Positions 36,391 to 48,964 of a stretch of 64,000 nt of DNA are shown here, piece after piece. The notes under the pieces were generated by a model, which saw nothing but the letters and a program-made list of their open reading frames with translations, had not been told where the DNA came from and did not search any database. The number at the start of each line of letters is the position of its first letter. Position 1 is the first letter of the stretch. Source of the DNA: Stenopsyche tienmushanensis (lineage: Eukaryota; Arthropoda; Insecta; Trichoptera; Stenopsychidae); assembly GCA_008973525.1 (NCBI GenBank), contig WACJ01000526.1, positions 620,001 through 684,000 on the forward strand. The letters are read 5' to 3'. A program made the translations under genes and the position numbers.

Positions 36391-36540
36391 TCTATGGGTT
36401 GGCCCCTAGACTCTTATTATAAAGATTTGGGTTCAAATCCAGACTGTGGAATAAAATATCATCGTGCTAATAAATTGAAAATATCGGAAGTATAAATATT
36501 TTCAATCGATCTTCTAGAATCAAGTTTGGTTTTTTGATAC
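36391..36540 (+). repeat. tRNA-derived SINE family B, best copy
   Basis: It has a perfect B box GGTTCAAATCC (36430-36440), an upstream GGTTGGCCCCTAGAC A-box-like stretch, then the CAGACTGTGGAAT body. Related decayed copies lie at 22890 (+), 39470-39570 (-) and 40580-40735 (-). Confidence 0.6.
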
Positions 36541-36544
36541 AAAA

Positions 36545-38435
36545 AAATATACGTGAAAATCTCGCGCGGTAGAAGTAAAACTTCTTAGCTAGAAGTAAAG
36601 CTCCCTAGGAAAGGTTGATTTAATGTGTTATTTTTCCAATTTTTCCTTTTCATAGTGGAAATTATTAGCTAAAAGATGAATAGGTTTGTCTGATCTATTG
36701 ATTGTTTTATAAACAGAACGGCTAGGGGTCCCAATCGAATATTCAAACAAATTTGCCCTATTTTCAATATTCGTAAATTCGAATATTTTTAAAAATAATC
36801 GGATATTATTCGTTTTTATGTTAAGTAATTGAAATGTTCATTCGTAATAAATTCAAGCAATTTTTTTACTTTTTTTAGCGTCAATTACTACTATTATTAT
36901 ATATTTAAATTTTTCAACGAAGATATACGCTTCCAAACGCCTAAATTTAAGCCTTTTGACAGTTCGTGCGGCACCCACTTATCCAGCATTTTAGCATTAC
37001 TATTTCGACATTATATTTGACTTTTTTGAATTAATCTTTCACAAATCGATCCTTCTCTGAAAGCTCAATTAATATTTCCCACACTTTTCACTGCATTGTG
37101 CTCCAATTTCAATTCATACAAAAAGTTTCAAACTCGATATTAAAAGGCAATTGAAGAATATATTACCTTCATCTATTTCAAATAGTCGAACTTATTTGGA
37201 CCGTATGAAAAGCCGGGAAAACCAAGTCCAGGAAAGAAGTCGCGTTTAAAGATTTAATTCTGATAAGATCGGTTCAGTTGCCGCGTCACTAAAATAACTA
37301 TAGCTTAACTCTGTAGAGAATTAGAGTTTTGGAAGTTTCTTTGGAGGATAAATTCTTAAGTCTAAACTTCTAGTCTAAAACAAAATCGATTTTTTCAAAA
37401 TTCCAGACTAGAATATCCACAAAAAAGGTCTAATAAAATAATGTAATTTTAATATATAATATGTCGAATGCAAAAATCACCACATAACAATTCTTCAAAA
37501 TTAAAAAAGTCTATTCCAGTTAATTGTTTACTCAATTCACGCAAATTGTCTTCAATATTTATCTTAAATGTTTCCTTCAAGTGATTCACTTTAAGACCTT
37601 TTTATTTGCTTATCTTTATGTGACCATTAATATTCGCTTAATTGACGACACTATTAAGTATTTAAAAATTTAACCACCTCATACTTTTGTAAACGTTGCC
37701 AAACAATTATGATTGCAATATTTTTTGCTTGATCAAGCTCAGATGTCCTTAAATAATAATCGTTATCAATCCACGTATTGAATTAATCAAAATCCATACA
37801 TTACCATATTGTACAATGTACATCACATCTTACGGATTACCATGTGTTTCAAATTGGATTACCTTGCCTATTATCTTAATAGGTTATTGAACGTGATTTA
37901 TATATCTTTGATATCAACAGTTCCTTCGCTAAATCTTCAAAATAGTTTTTGGCATTCGGAGAATTCGGTATTCGATCGATTTATATAAGTAAGATTTGTT
38001 TTATTTTTCTGGTCAGAAAAAATATCCACTGAAATAATTAATATGCTGGACTACTTATGAGTGCTTGATTTGTAACAAAAATCATTATACTTTTATGAAA
38101 ACAAATTAAACATACAAATATTTGAATGGGAATTTCTGGTAGGTACATTTCTTTACTTTTAAAAAAATATTTTAATTATTATTGCAAATCAGTCGCTCAA
38201 AAGCGACCAAGTCTTAATTTATCAACCGTCCCAGCTTTATTTTTTCAGAAGGGTTAAATAAAGCTAAACCGAGGCAATCAAACCGACCAATCTATTTTCC
38301 CAAAATCTGCAATGAAATGCGATTAGTTACAATAATTACTTCATTAATCAATATTATAGAAGGAGAATTTTAGCTATTTATAATGGTGCTTTCAAAATAA
38401 AACTCGGTGGCAAAACCTTCAATATTGAGCGAATG
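36545..38435. other. AT-rich intergenic DNA
   Basis: No gene or element was recognised. Confidence 0.4.
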
Positions 38436-38439
38436 AGGA

Positions 38440-38560
38440 GGTGAATGTATGATACAGACGAAATGGATGTAACCCCTTCCTATGAATGGATATTGAAGAG
38501 GCCCATAGTTCTGTAGTGGACTGTCAGTGGCTGCACTATGATGATGATGATAATGGTGCT
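38440..38560 (-). repeat. Dispersed ATCATCATCATAGTGCAGCC repeat, copy 2
   Basis: The reverse complement matches 62622-62745 over its length, including CTATGGGCCTCTTCAATATC. Confidence 0.7.
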
Positions 38561-38649
38561 AAATTTATTCAAGTGCAAATTCATTCTTCAATTTGTCCTT
38601 GAAGCAGCAATGAATCGTGTTCAGCTTTAGCAATGTTACATATTGAAGT

Positions 38650-38890
38650 TCATGGATTTTCTTGTTTCATTTTTACGAAGGTGGTGTTTATTTTTTCAAT
38701 TAGGATTTCTTTTGTGAGTACATCTGTCATATAAATTAATTCTTTTGGCGACCCTATTCCGTAGTTCGCACGGTCTCCAGACCTGACGCCACTGGATTTT
38801 TTTGCCTGGGGACATGCCCTATTTCCGTGGCATCTGACACCACTGGGTTTCTTGGTCTGGGAATGGGCCCTATTCCGTGGCTCGCACATC
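38650..38890 (-). pseudogene. Mariner/IS630-type transposase C-terminal remnant
   Basis: The minus strand reads through a duplicated, decayed 'xPLGFxxWGxxRx' type region into LIYMTDVLTKEILIEKINTT, the usual tail of insect Tc1/mariner-superfamily transposases. The CGCACGGTCTCC and GGCTCGCACATCTCC stretches show an internal tandem duplication of the SGVR-containing block. No termini are visible. Confidence 0.5.
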
Positions 38891-38939
38891 TCCGGACCTG
38901 TCTATACAGGGTGTTCGCCCTATTTATTTTGAATATTGA

Positions 38940-39465
38940 TTAATTGAATGAATATGCCTAATATCTGACTCGCCTTTAAGTATAGTAAATTGTGAAAATA
39001 TCGTCATCTATCATCAGTTTTCCCTACATATCTAATTTAATGGTGACGGTTTAGACACGCCCAAAGGACCCCCGAAAACATATTTTGCGCTATTATTTGA
39101 GGATTATCTTATTTTATAACACATGCTTATTTTCCATTTACGAAGGAATGAAACTTTTTTATATAAATGCTCTTTATCGATATTCATTCCGCTGTATTAA
39201 ATACAGCAATCTTAAATTTTCTTCTTACGATGCCATAACCATTATTGGATGTATGCGAGGTCCATAGAACACTTTTGTTTGTGGTTGTAATTTGTAATTG
39301 CTTTTTATGTGCGGTTTCATTAAAATAGGAATTTCAAGTAGGATAAGATTTATGAATGAGTGGCGAAAAAGTCATTATTGCATTAAGAAATGCAATCGAT
39401 AAAAAGTGGACTTGCATAATTTTATTAATTGCTTCAATATTTAATTTATTAGACCCAGGAAACTA
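38940..39465. other. Intergenic DNA, no feature seen
   Basis: Short random frames only. Confidence 0.4.
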
Positions 39466-39469
39466 AAAT

Positions 39470-39570
39470 AAATCTGAATCAAAAATATCAATTGAAATAT
39501 TATTACATCTGGATCTCCACAATCTGGACTTAGGTCCGAACCTTTGGAAAAAGTTCAGGGTCTAACTCAC
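39470..39570 (-). repeat. SINE family B copy, decayed
   Basis: The reverse complement aligns with 36400-36500, including a CCAGATTGTGGAG equivalent. Confidence 0.5.
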
Positions 39571-39869
39571 TATACCAAAATTTGATCCATCAGATCAATT
39601 TCAACTGTAACAATTCATTAAAAATGTTGTCGGAAACAAAAATATGTATGTTACATTGGGTGCCATCAATCATTTATATTAGGCAAGTTAGTCGAACTGA
39701 ATTTTATCAACCCACTTGCTGGACCACTTTTAAGCAGTCTATTATTTACAATCAGCATTTACAAGGCGGGTGTTATTTTAAATACTTTATGACACGTAAA
39801 TTAACCCTTTTTTTATCTTGTGTGCCGATTAACGGACCGAATATGGCGCGTTCGAATATTATATTTTTG

Positions 39870-40085
39870 AACGTACAAAATTGTCGAAATCGAATTATGT
39901 GAGAATTTAATGGGGAAGACTCAAAAATTAAGGAAATTTATCGTCAGTTCTTTTCGGGAGATGTATCCCGGGTCGTAGTGCGCTTCGTTAGATTGATGCT
40001 GTAATTCAAAGGGAGGATATTTTCTCCCGGTTTATCCCCTTGGAAATTCCTAAGATCAGCATCGCCGGAGAAAGATACGAATGAG
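39870..40085. other. GC-richer island
   Basis: Balanced composition with TTTCGGGAGATGTATCCCGG and GGAGGATATTTTCTCCCGG, two related partly palindromic blocks about 65 bases apart. No coding frame. Confidence 0.3.
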
Positions 40086-40579
40086 CATGTAATGATGAGA
40101 TGAATTTTAAAAAGTATTTTTTTTTTAAATTATTTATATCGTTTTTAATGCAGATAAACGTTTTACAATATCCTTAAAGTATTGATTCTGATATCGTCTT
40201 TTATTGGACATAGATGATCTGCATCAAAAAATTTAAATGGATTTTTATGTAGTTATTTATTGCTTTTCATTTAATTGAATTAGAATTATATCATAAATAT
40301 AGGAATTAATTGTTAAAAATGGATGGCAAAATTATCGTTGTTTTTAAACTATATTTTAATGGTTGTAACAAATAAATCAAATATAGTACACTTCTTTTTT
40401 GGATCCAGAAAATCTGATTACATTGAACCTATTAATTTGATTTTAGAAATTTTAGGTAGTAGATGATTTATGAGTGAGTAGTAAATATATCATAGTTTTT
40501 CTTTTTGAAATCCAGTCATTATAGGCGACTCCGCAAGAATTTATTGATCACCTCAGTATTTATATTTTCAGATCTAAGA

Positions 40580-40735
40580 AATAAGGCAAAACCTAAATCG
40601 AGATGACCAATTGAAAATATAAGTGCTTCCGATCTTCCTAATTTCTTGGTGAAATGAAATTTTTAACCATAATTTGGACATAATCATAACCCAAACCTGT
40701 ATAATAAAAGTCCAGAAACTCACACACACTATCTT
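40580..40735 (-). repeat. SINE family B copy, decayed
   Basis: The reverse complement contains CTGGACTTTTATTATACAGG and GGTTTGGGTTATGATTATG, matching the head of the 36391 copy. Confidence 0.5.
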
Positions 40736-41232
40736 AAAATTTTGTCATTTTTATCTTACAACTATTTTTTGTAATTATACTCGCTAGTGAACTTAGATTA
40801 GGTATATATTTTTGCTTTTACATGTTTTTTAAGATAATTGTCAATCGGTTTCCTCGCTCAATTTTAAAAAAATAGATGCACTTAAAATTTTCGATTACCC
40901 TTCATAATATAATTGCTATAATCATCCAGCGACATTTAAGCAATTTTCTCAGAATATCTTTTGATACTGTGAGAAGTTTTTCCGAAACGCAAATTGTGAA
41001 AGTGATTTGACAAACAGGGTATTTTTTCCTACTTATAGCATTTGTTTCCACCTCTTTCCGTTACTGATTGCGCTATTGTCAGTTTTCGGATACCATGAGG
41101 GTCGCTTCTTCGGAACTTCTCTTTCGGTCGCACTCATTTCTAAGCATAGATCCCTTCCGATCTCCCTCAGGGGTATTATTTTCTACGTATATATACCTCA
41201 TGCTTGAAGCAATAATTTCATTCACATGTCTG

Positions 41233-41250
41233 TATATATATATATATATA
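41233..41250. repeat. (TA)n microsatellite
   Basis: About nine TA units. Confidence 0.9.
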
Positions 41251-41861
41251 ACGATACTTTTTTAACTCAGTCAAGGACCATTCTTAAATCGACTATATAA
41301 ACCTGATTTAAATAGCAAATAATGTACTGGGTTTGTCAGACGTCACCAATTAAAATATTATTGCTTTGTCAACATTTTCAGAAAACAAATAATATTACTT
41401 TTCTAAATATATTATAACAGTAGTCGGATTTAAGCGATCTCTTTTTGAGACTTTCCTATTTTTTTTTCTTCATGTGATAACTTATATAATCTAAAAATTT
41501 TGTCATAAAGACTCATCTTCAAGCATTCCGAATTCACCCTCATTATTTAGTGAAAATCTAGACTTTCAATTCGAAATTTAGATATTTGACGACGGCACTG
41601 TCAGTTTGCAAAAAATTGTTTGCATATACACAATGATATATTTATGCATTTACTTTGACGCGTGCCGAGTATATTTTTTAATAAGGATACACCAAGCCAT
41701 TATATAAGTTTAGTTCTATAATATATTATTATGTATAACGATTATAAAATATGGTGCTAATTTTTAAAAAAAATGACTGACGCGCAGCGTATGGAAATTC
41801 TGAGAATATGGCATATTAAGGTTTATATATTTTTTGGACATATTACACCTTGTTTGTAGCG

Positions 41862-42234
41862 TCAATCACCAGTGATTGATGCGGCGTATTATAATGATAC
41901 AGTAAAAAATAGACGAGGATGGGAGATTGACAAATCGATCTAATTTAACCGATCAAATGACATTATATTGCACCCCTCTACGAAAAACTATTAAAACGAT
42001 TAATTATCGTAGAAGACAGAGAACATATCTACCATTTATTGGCATATAGTTTTTTTTAAGCTCTGGTGTACCGTTTGTCCAGAAATACGGTGTCAGTCAG
42101 ATCATATGTTAAAAAAGGTTAAACGTATAACTGACGGCGTACAGGGACTATTTCTCTAAATCGAGTACTGTCAGTCACGAGTGCTTCCCATGGCGCTCTG
42201 GTAACAATTGATGTCAGTCACAGGTGACTGACAT
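41862..42234. repeat. Cluster of GTCAGTCAC palindromes
   Basis: A perfect palindrome with 8-bp arms, TCAATCACcaGTGATTGA, lies at 41862-41879. A half unit TGTCAGTCAC lies near 42169. A perfect palindrome with 11-bp arms, ATGTCAGTCACagGTGACTGACAT, lies at 42211-42234. Each is followed by a TGGCGC/TGGCAC/TGCGGC block. TTAA-flanked, loosely inverted ACGTAT-type ends (about 42119 and 42252) suggest that part of it belongs to a TTAA-targeting MITE. Confidence 0.55.
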
Positions 42235-42879
42235 GGCACAATACGTGTTAATCTAAACAATTGAGCGAAGAGTGAACATCAGAGATCTTAACCATAACCC
42301 GAAAAGATGTTTATCCACTTACTGCTTCTAATTATTCATAGATTTCCACTCCAATTTATACTTTTTGGATCATATAAGACTGTTAATGTATTAAATGTTT
42401 ATTTTTCAATATGTACCAAACGATACTCTTCAGCACATTCTGAAAAATAAAATAATATTCTAAATTTTGACCCGCATTGTTTATGATAATTTTATTTAAA
42501 GTTAATAATTTGACTCAATTACGATAAAGTATAGGTTGACTTTATATTAAAATGGACACAGTCATTGTGTTAAATTAGGGTTCGACGCTGATTGTTTTGT
42601 GGTAAATTGTCAGGTTGCAGAAAAAAACACGACATGTGTCAAAATATTGTGTCAACTTGATGCAATACCCTTTTTGGACAAATGTTGGGGGCGGACAAAC
42701 CCTTTTCCATTAAATATAATAATGTGTCGGTTCGACCAAGCATTTTGATTCGGGTACAAATTCAGTTCAGAGGAAGAAATTATATTTCCGATTGATCATC
42801 CTGAAGCAGATTTAACCTAGTTTGTTGTATCTGAAAAAGTAAATATGTACTAAGACGATTAATAAAGTCGAGCAGGAAC

Positions 42880-43780
42880 GATTATTTTTATGCTTTTTCG
42901 GTGACTATGCTCATCAAGAATAAATTGCGATTTTTAAAATTCAAATTTAATAACCCACTTTACAATGAATCGATTTTCACCGAGTGAAGAATTTATTCGG
43001 AATTTAAAGCTTTATCGTTTCGATTTAAAAAATAGCCCTGGAAATGGAAGACCGCGTAAGATGGATGCTAACTAACTATACTGACTGCTGAAATCGAAAG
43101 TAATCCAACAGCAATTATAGAAAAAATATCAGCCAATCTCGAATACTCATGATCGAGTGTTCAAGAGAAACTAAAAAAAATCAGGAAAGTGTGGAGACAA
43201 GGAAAATGGGTGCCCCATGAGTTAAGCAAGGAGAATCTAGGTGATTGCATTAACGCATAACGCCATTTTTACGCGACTTACTAACTGGATATGAGAAATG
43301 GGTTCTTTTCTCTCATTATGGACGCAAAAATCAATGGCTATCGAAGGGTCAGGTAGCAAAACGAACCTCGAAGCCCGCCCTGATAACAAAAACATTATTT
43401 TGTCTCTTTGATAGGACTGCGGGGTTATCATTCATTTTGAAAGACTTAAACCTAGACAAACCTACTTTATTGTGAACAATCAGACCGTTTAGTAGCGGAA
43501 ATAAGAATTAACGACCTTCTCTCGCGCATCGAAAAAAAGTGTTTTTACAGCAGCTCGCCCCCATGTGGCGAAAATAACGCAGAAAAAAATAAGCAGCTTT
43601 GGATGGAAAATAATTCGACAGCCTTGAATCTTGATAGATATATGCAGCATTATTTGGATGGGAAAAATAATAAAACAAACGACGAGGTCAAAACTGGACT
43701 TTTTAAATGTTACCAGATAATTAGAAAAAGGTATTTTTGCAAAGGTATAGGTGCATTTTGTAATATGGTAAAAATTAAAA
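42880..43780 (+). mobile_element. Mariner transposon, third copy of the family
   Basis: The same leader and transposase start as at 11181 and 14165 are present (ATGAATCGATTTTCACCGAG near 42965). The plus strand then reads in broken frames: KWVPHELS-like and GYEKWVLFSHYGRKNQW-like catalytic-core sequence (about 43280-43340), a deletion where the last catalytic region should be, and an RYMQHYLDGKNNKTNDEV tail (about 43640-43695). It is inactivated by stops and frameshifts. Confidence 0.8.
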
Positions 43781-43789
43781 AAATATGAG

Positions 43790-44105
43790 CATTCAAATAT
43801 TTCATTTAAAAAAATGATATTTATAAACTTCAAAAAGGAACTTATTACGAAATAAAGGGAAAATAAATCAATGCTAATGGGATTCCAGCTAAAATCTACT
43901 CCTACTCTACTCTCGTACTTCATTGAGTCATAATTTAATACAGGGCATATAGTATAAAGTATTTTCAAGAATTTATAATAAAACGAACGTTGAAATTAAA
44001 TAATTACTACTACAAAACAAGTGATTCGTGTAGTTAGCATAATTAAAACATCCTAGTGTATATATATGAACTGAAATACTCAATATTTAGACTGTCAAGA
44101 TATAT
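43790..44105. other. AT-rich intergenic DNA
   Basis: The 159-codon minus-strand open frame at 43489-43968 overlaps the mariner antisense and is Phe/Ile-rich; it is not credible as a gene. Confidence 0.4.
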
Positions 44106-44109
44106 ATGA

Positions 44110-44240
44110 TTCGACACAAAGGAGCTACGCCCTGCAGACATTAGGGTTGGCGAACGAGAATCCTTAATTGCCGGAAGGGGTCGTTCCAATCAGCGCAATA
44201 TTCACAGCTTCCGATATCCTGCGAGCAGGGGTGATTTTAC
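44110..44240. other. Small GC-richer island
   Basis: An abrupt balanced-composition block with no coding frame; possible regulatory element. Confidence 0.3.
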
Positions 44241-44249
44241 AAGTACATT

Positions 44250-46130
44250 TCAGATATTTTAAATTCCTGAAACGTTTAAAAGCCGTATCATCTACTCGCC
44301 AGCTTATAAATCAAATAGAAGCAATATAAAATGCAATCAATAAGTAATAATTAAATATTAAATCAAAATTTTATTTAATATTATTGTTTTAATGATGCCT
44401 TCGTTAAAAAGCATTCCATGTTTTTAGAATGATCTCGCCAATATAGCGATTATAACACTAATTATTTTATAAAGTATATATACAACTACAAACAATAGCA
44501 ATATAATTAATCTAAATACTTAATGTCAATATTTCTTCAATACAAGTGAGTAAGTTGTGCTAAATATTATACTTTTTTATTTTTATTAATTGCATTATAA
44601 ATTATTATTTTTATTGAAAAATATTATTTTTTAATTATAAGTACAGTGACATCTACATATTTATTTAAAAACATAAATATCTTAGCTTATACTCAAACCG
44701 ATGGGATGATATATTGATTGTCAATATTTTTTATTTTAATTTTAAATTATTACATAAATATATTAAATTGGCAAAGAAAATCTAATATAAAAAATAATAT
44801 GCAAAATAATCATATATGTATTTAATAATATATTTCAACTCACTAATTTTTATTTTAGCAATACCATCTGTTTATCATTAGCAAAACAATCGCCTTACCA
44901 TATTTTTGAACCGTAAAAAAATGTATGTGAAAATAATTAATTAATTACATAGACGTACTTGTTTAAAAAAGAAGCAAAAATATCACTACAATTGCTGAAA
45001 AATGCCATCAATGGATATCAGTAGGACTTTCAACGACACGGGCTTTTTTTGCTCAGTTTGCATACAATATGCATGTATTATTTATGACAATGATCGTTAC
45101 ATTAAACATAATATAATGGAACTTACTGACCATTTTTACATGGACAGCTATTTTTTACACATACATTTTTGTACTGCATACCTCGTGTGGAAGGAAGATA
45201 GGGTGTTTTGGCCTTTAACACACAAAATTATAGTCATCATCGAACACCATATATAAAAATTATTTTGTTAAATTCAGAAAAATGTTATTTTATCAATTAA
45301 TTTTATTCTATAAATAATAAAGGCACGTTTATAATATCATCATCATTTTACATTCTATCTAATATTTTATATAATAGTTATGTAAATATATTTTTTTGCC
45401 TTTTCTTAATAAGGAAACAATATGAATAGAAAGAAATCTTGAAACACAAACAATATTTCTAATGGTATGTTGTAGGGTATTTTTTGGCATGAGCATGTGG
45501 TCTTTATACTTAGCAACCTGTTGCTTTTCCAGCTTATTCAAGTTCATAGAAAGCCACAAAATAATCGCTTAGGTTTTTTTTTTCAGATATTACTCCCTTA
45601 AGAGTTATAGTTCCATGCTTTAAATAACTTCATATTCGATACCCTTTATTCTGTATTATGGAAGTGAGATGAAACACCCTTTTTAAAATCAATATATCTC
45701 GAATGAAATTTTGAAACGCTGCACAGCCAGTTAGGGGTGAGGTAATCTCCCTGTCTGGAAAAATGCACGCATTGCTATATACCTGTTTACCGTTGCACAA
45801 TTCGGCAATGTTGTAAATCCCCTGCGGAAGTAATGTTATAGAAAGTTGAAAATTTAGCATTTATTATAAATACCTCATATTATTTTTTCCGTTTGTTTAC
45901 AATAGTGCAATTATAGACACTTGTAAAACGAATTCTTTTACAAGGGCATGATGCAATCTTCAATGAACCTGTTACGCGCCCTCTCCCTATATATTGCATT
46001 AAAGTAGATTGTCTTGATCTTAAAATAATTTTATCGATAACAATCGATGTATTTAGCTAATGTTATTCAATAATTAATTCGCTAATCGGTTTTTTTTGGT
46101 AACTGCATATCAAACGAATATTATTTCATC
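44250..46130. other. AT-rich intergenic DNA
   Basis: Open frames at 45002-45256 and 45630-45860 show no domain. The latter (minus) has slightly better composition near 45710-45840 but no recognisable content. Confidence 0.4.
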
Positions 46131-46133
46131 ATA

Positions 46134-46382
46134 CAGGGTGGGGCAGAGAAACTACCTTATTTTAAAATGAATTACACAAACGTATAGGAGATATCAGTTT
46201 AATTATTTTTTACATGTTACAGAGAGACATTTAAAGACAGTCCACTGCATGATCATCATTAAACCTACACAATAAAAGATGTTAGGTCATGTTATTTCGA
46301 ATGGGCAACACTTCACCCTTTTCGGAATAATTGTCGCTTCAAGGCGCGCGTTTCAAATAAGGAAGTTTCCCTGCAGTACCTG
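46134..46382. mobile_element. TA-flanked MITE (249 bp)
   Basis: The left end CAGGGTGGGGCAGAGAAACT and the right end (reverse complement CAGGTACTGCAGGGAAACTT) are imperfect inverted repeats followed by a shared CCTTATTT. TA lies on both sides, consistent with Tc1/mariner-type mobilisation. No coding capacity. Confidence 0.6.
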
Positions 46383-47956
46383 TATATGGATAGCCCAGTT
46401 ATATCTTTCTTCCGTTAATTTCGTCCAGATGATTTTAAGTTCAATACTTGGAAAATAACTGTCACGTGTGATAATACTGTTTGTTAGATAATATGATTCA
46501 AATTTCTAACACTATATCTTAAATAAGGTATTCCACGAAGAAGATAGGAGCCTCGTATCTAGCCTGTATTTGAATGGCTAAACCATCCTTTCTTATCTGG
46601 TTTTGACGCAATACAATATTACATGTATATTATATTATATTTATTCCATAGAATATACTGATATTCATCGTTTCAGGAAAACCACTTGATGAATATCTGC
46701 TTCAATATTTTCATATTATATTTAACAACTTGTTTAATTGTGTCATTCCATCAAGTTGGGGAAGAAATTAAACTTATAATAATAGCACATTCCTATATTT
46801 TTATTTTATTTATATGCTCATCGTGTATTTTGTGGATTTTGTATAGCTACAGGTAAGGCTTATTTTTCAGCTTTCAGCGAATAGAATTGGCCGAAATTTT
46901 TAGAGAAATAGATCTGGATCAACACGATCGAGTTGAAATAATAATTCTCACTTCCCGAATATTGTCTTCTTACATGAGAAAAAAATCATAATTCAATTGC
47001 TTGAAAATTTTTAATAATTTGAAACAGCTAGTGGATAAGAAACATAAGCCTACAATGCATTTAAGCTTCATAAAAGAGTGAAAGAAATATCTGGGACAAC
47101 AAGGAAGACTACACCAGTATGTCTGATAGACGATTTCAATAAACTAATACTGGATGAAAAATAAATTCTTAACATATATATACTAATTTTACAATTGATC
47201 GTGAATAGAAAGGAATTTCCATTCTCAGATCTGAAAGTCTCCATTCTATTGCAACTTCAGCCAACAGAAAAGCATGTTGTCCAGACGAAATCTCAGTAGA
47301 ACTATTAAAATTAATTAGCAAAGATAGTATTCACCTCCTGCTAAGACTGTTTAATAAGATTTATGACGCAGGGATTATACCCCAAGATTGGTTGAAATCG
47401 ACATTTGTCACCTTACCTAAGAAGCAACATATAAATAACTGTAATGACTATCTCATGATTAGCCTAATGAGCCATGCACTAAAACTATTTCTTAAAATTA
47501 TACATGCCAGAATAAGAAACAAGTGCAAACAAGATTTGGATGACACGCAATTCAGCTTCCGAAATGCTTCAGAACCAGAGAAGCATTGCTGGTAGTTAAT
47601 ATCTTACTACAGAATTGTCGGGATCAACGCAAAGAAGTATTTGCATGCATTATAGACTACGAAAAAGTATTTGATAGAGTAAAGCACACGACACTAATGA
47701 AGATGCACAGATGATGTAATATTGAATAAGTCCAGAATTTTATTAAAAACCTTTACTGGCATCAAAAGGCAGACATCAGACATGGAAGTGGAAATACGGA
47801 AGCTATGGCTATACAACGAGTTCGACAAGGTGTATTTTGTCACCCTTATTATTTAATCAGTATTCCAATAAAGTTTTCCAAAAGACTCTGGAAAACTCCA
47901 GTCCGGGACCAAAGATCAATTGAGTCATAGTAAATAATATCAGATATGCTGACGAC

Positions 47957-48964
47957 TAGGGAATCCAATCCCGAGCCAAAATTTCAATCCCGGGATTTCG
48001 GGATTTCGGGATTTTATTCGACAATCCCGGGACCAGTCCCGGGATCCCGAGATTGGAATTTTCAATATTTTAAGAAATTACCTTGATGAATTTGATCAAA
48101 AATTACTAATAAGTCCATTTGTTCAATATAAAAAATCACTTGAAGGCCAAAGAATTTTATTTACTTAAGAAAAGATAAAAATAAAATTCAAAAATAGGTA
48201 AATAAAACACTAAAAAATTCAAATATTATTTTGAAAATATGCCCGAAGTAACATTAACATTAAACATTAGTGTTTCGTCACTTAGTCTGGATCTGATTTT
48301 GGAAGTCAGACAACTTGCTGCTGAAAATTCACGCTCAGCCTCCATACTCGTTGGAGGTATCGTCATCAGATATTTAAATGCTAGTTCGAGTTGATGATCG
48401 CGTGAGCCCTCATTTTCGTATAACACCATCAACGTGACTGATAAAATTCTTTTCTGCTGAGACACGGACTAAAAATCGCAAAATTCCCGATTTCCCAACA
48501 AATTATTTATTTCCGTCGCTGCAGATGAATACTTATATACTATAATACTTTGATGTGGTTTGTAATTATATTACGGAGGAATACAAATATTCTGAACCCC
48601 GTATTTATTATATTTCATATCGATATTCCCATTATTCGTCGAGGTGTAGTAAATACATCACCGGTAGGGAAAGGTTACTATAACAATTTGAAAAACATAC
48701 ATGTACGCTATATATGTATACATAGATTAGACAGCCACTGCTCCTATGCGTCGCCTAAGTTCGCCAATTAGGAATTACGCCACTGTTTCCAAGCGTCTAG
48801 ATTTCGTCGGGAATGTCTCGATTTAGTAGCCTTCATCGTGTTGGTGAGATGTACGATTTCTGTTAGATAAAAATTTCAATCCCGGGATTTTCGGGATTAC
48901 GTTTTCTAATCCCGGGATTCTTAAGTACCTAAAACTGTCCGGGATCCCGGGATTGGATTCCCTA
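47957..48964 (-). mobile_element. hAT element with exact 8-bp target duplication, nested in the RT
   Basis: The 1008 bp element begins TAGGGAATCCAATCCC and ends with its exact inverse. Identical CTGACGAC duplications flank it (47949-47956 and 48965-48972). Sub-terminal CCCGGGATT repeats fill about 90 bp at each end. The interior keeps a minus-strand fragment of a hAT transposase (48465-48226) and little else, so the copy is an internally deleted, non-autonomous derivative. Confidence 0.9.
48226..48465 (-). pseudogene. hAT transposase dimerisation-domain fragment
   Basis: 79 codons on the minus strand carry the hAT C-terminal signature: an IPPTSMEAEREFSAASCLTS stretch followed by KIRSRLSDETL. 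This is the conserved dimerisation region at the end of hAT transposases. The DDE core and zinc finger are missing upstream. The frame is still open, which suggests a fairly young or recently deleted copy. Confidence 0.85.

Noticed and set aside
43489..43968. 159-codon minus-strand open frame
   Set aside because: It lies antisense to a mariner copy and is Phe/Ile-rich with no domain; a by-product of AT-rich sequence.
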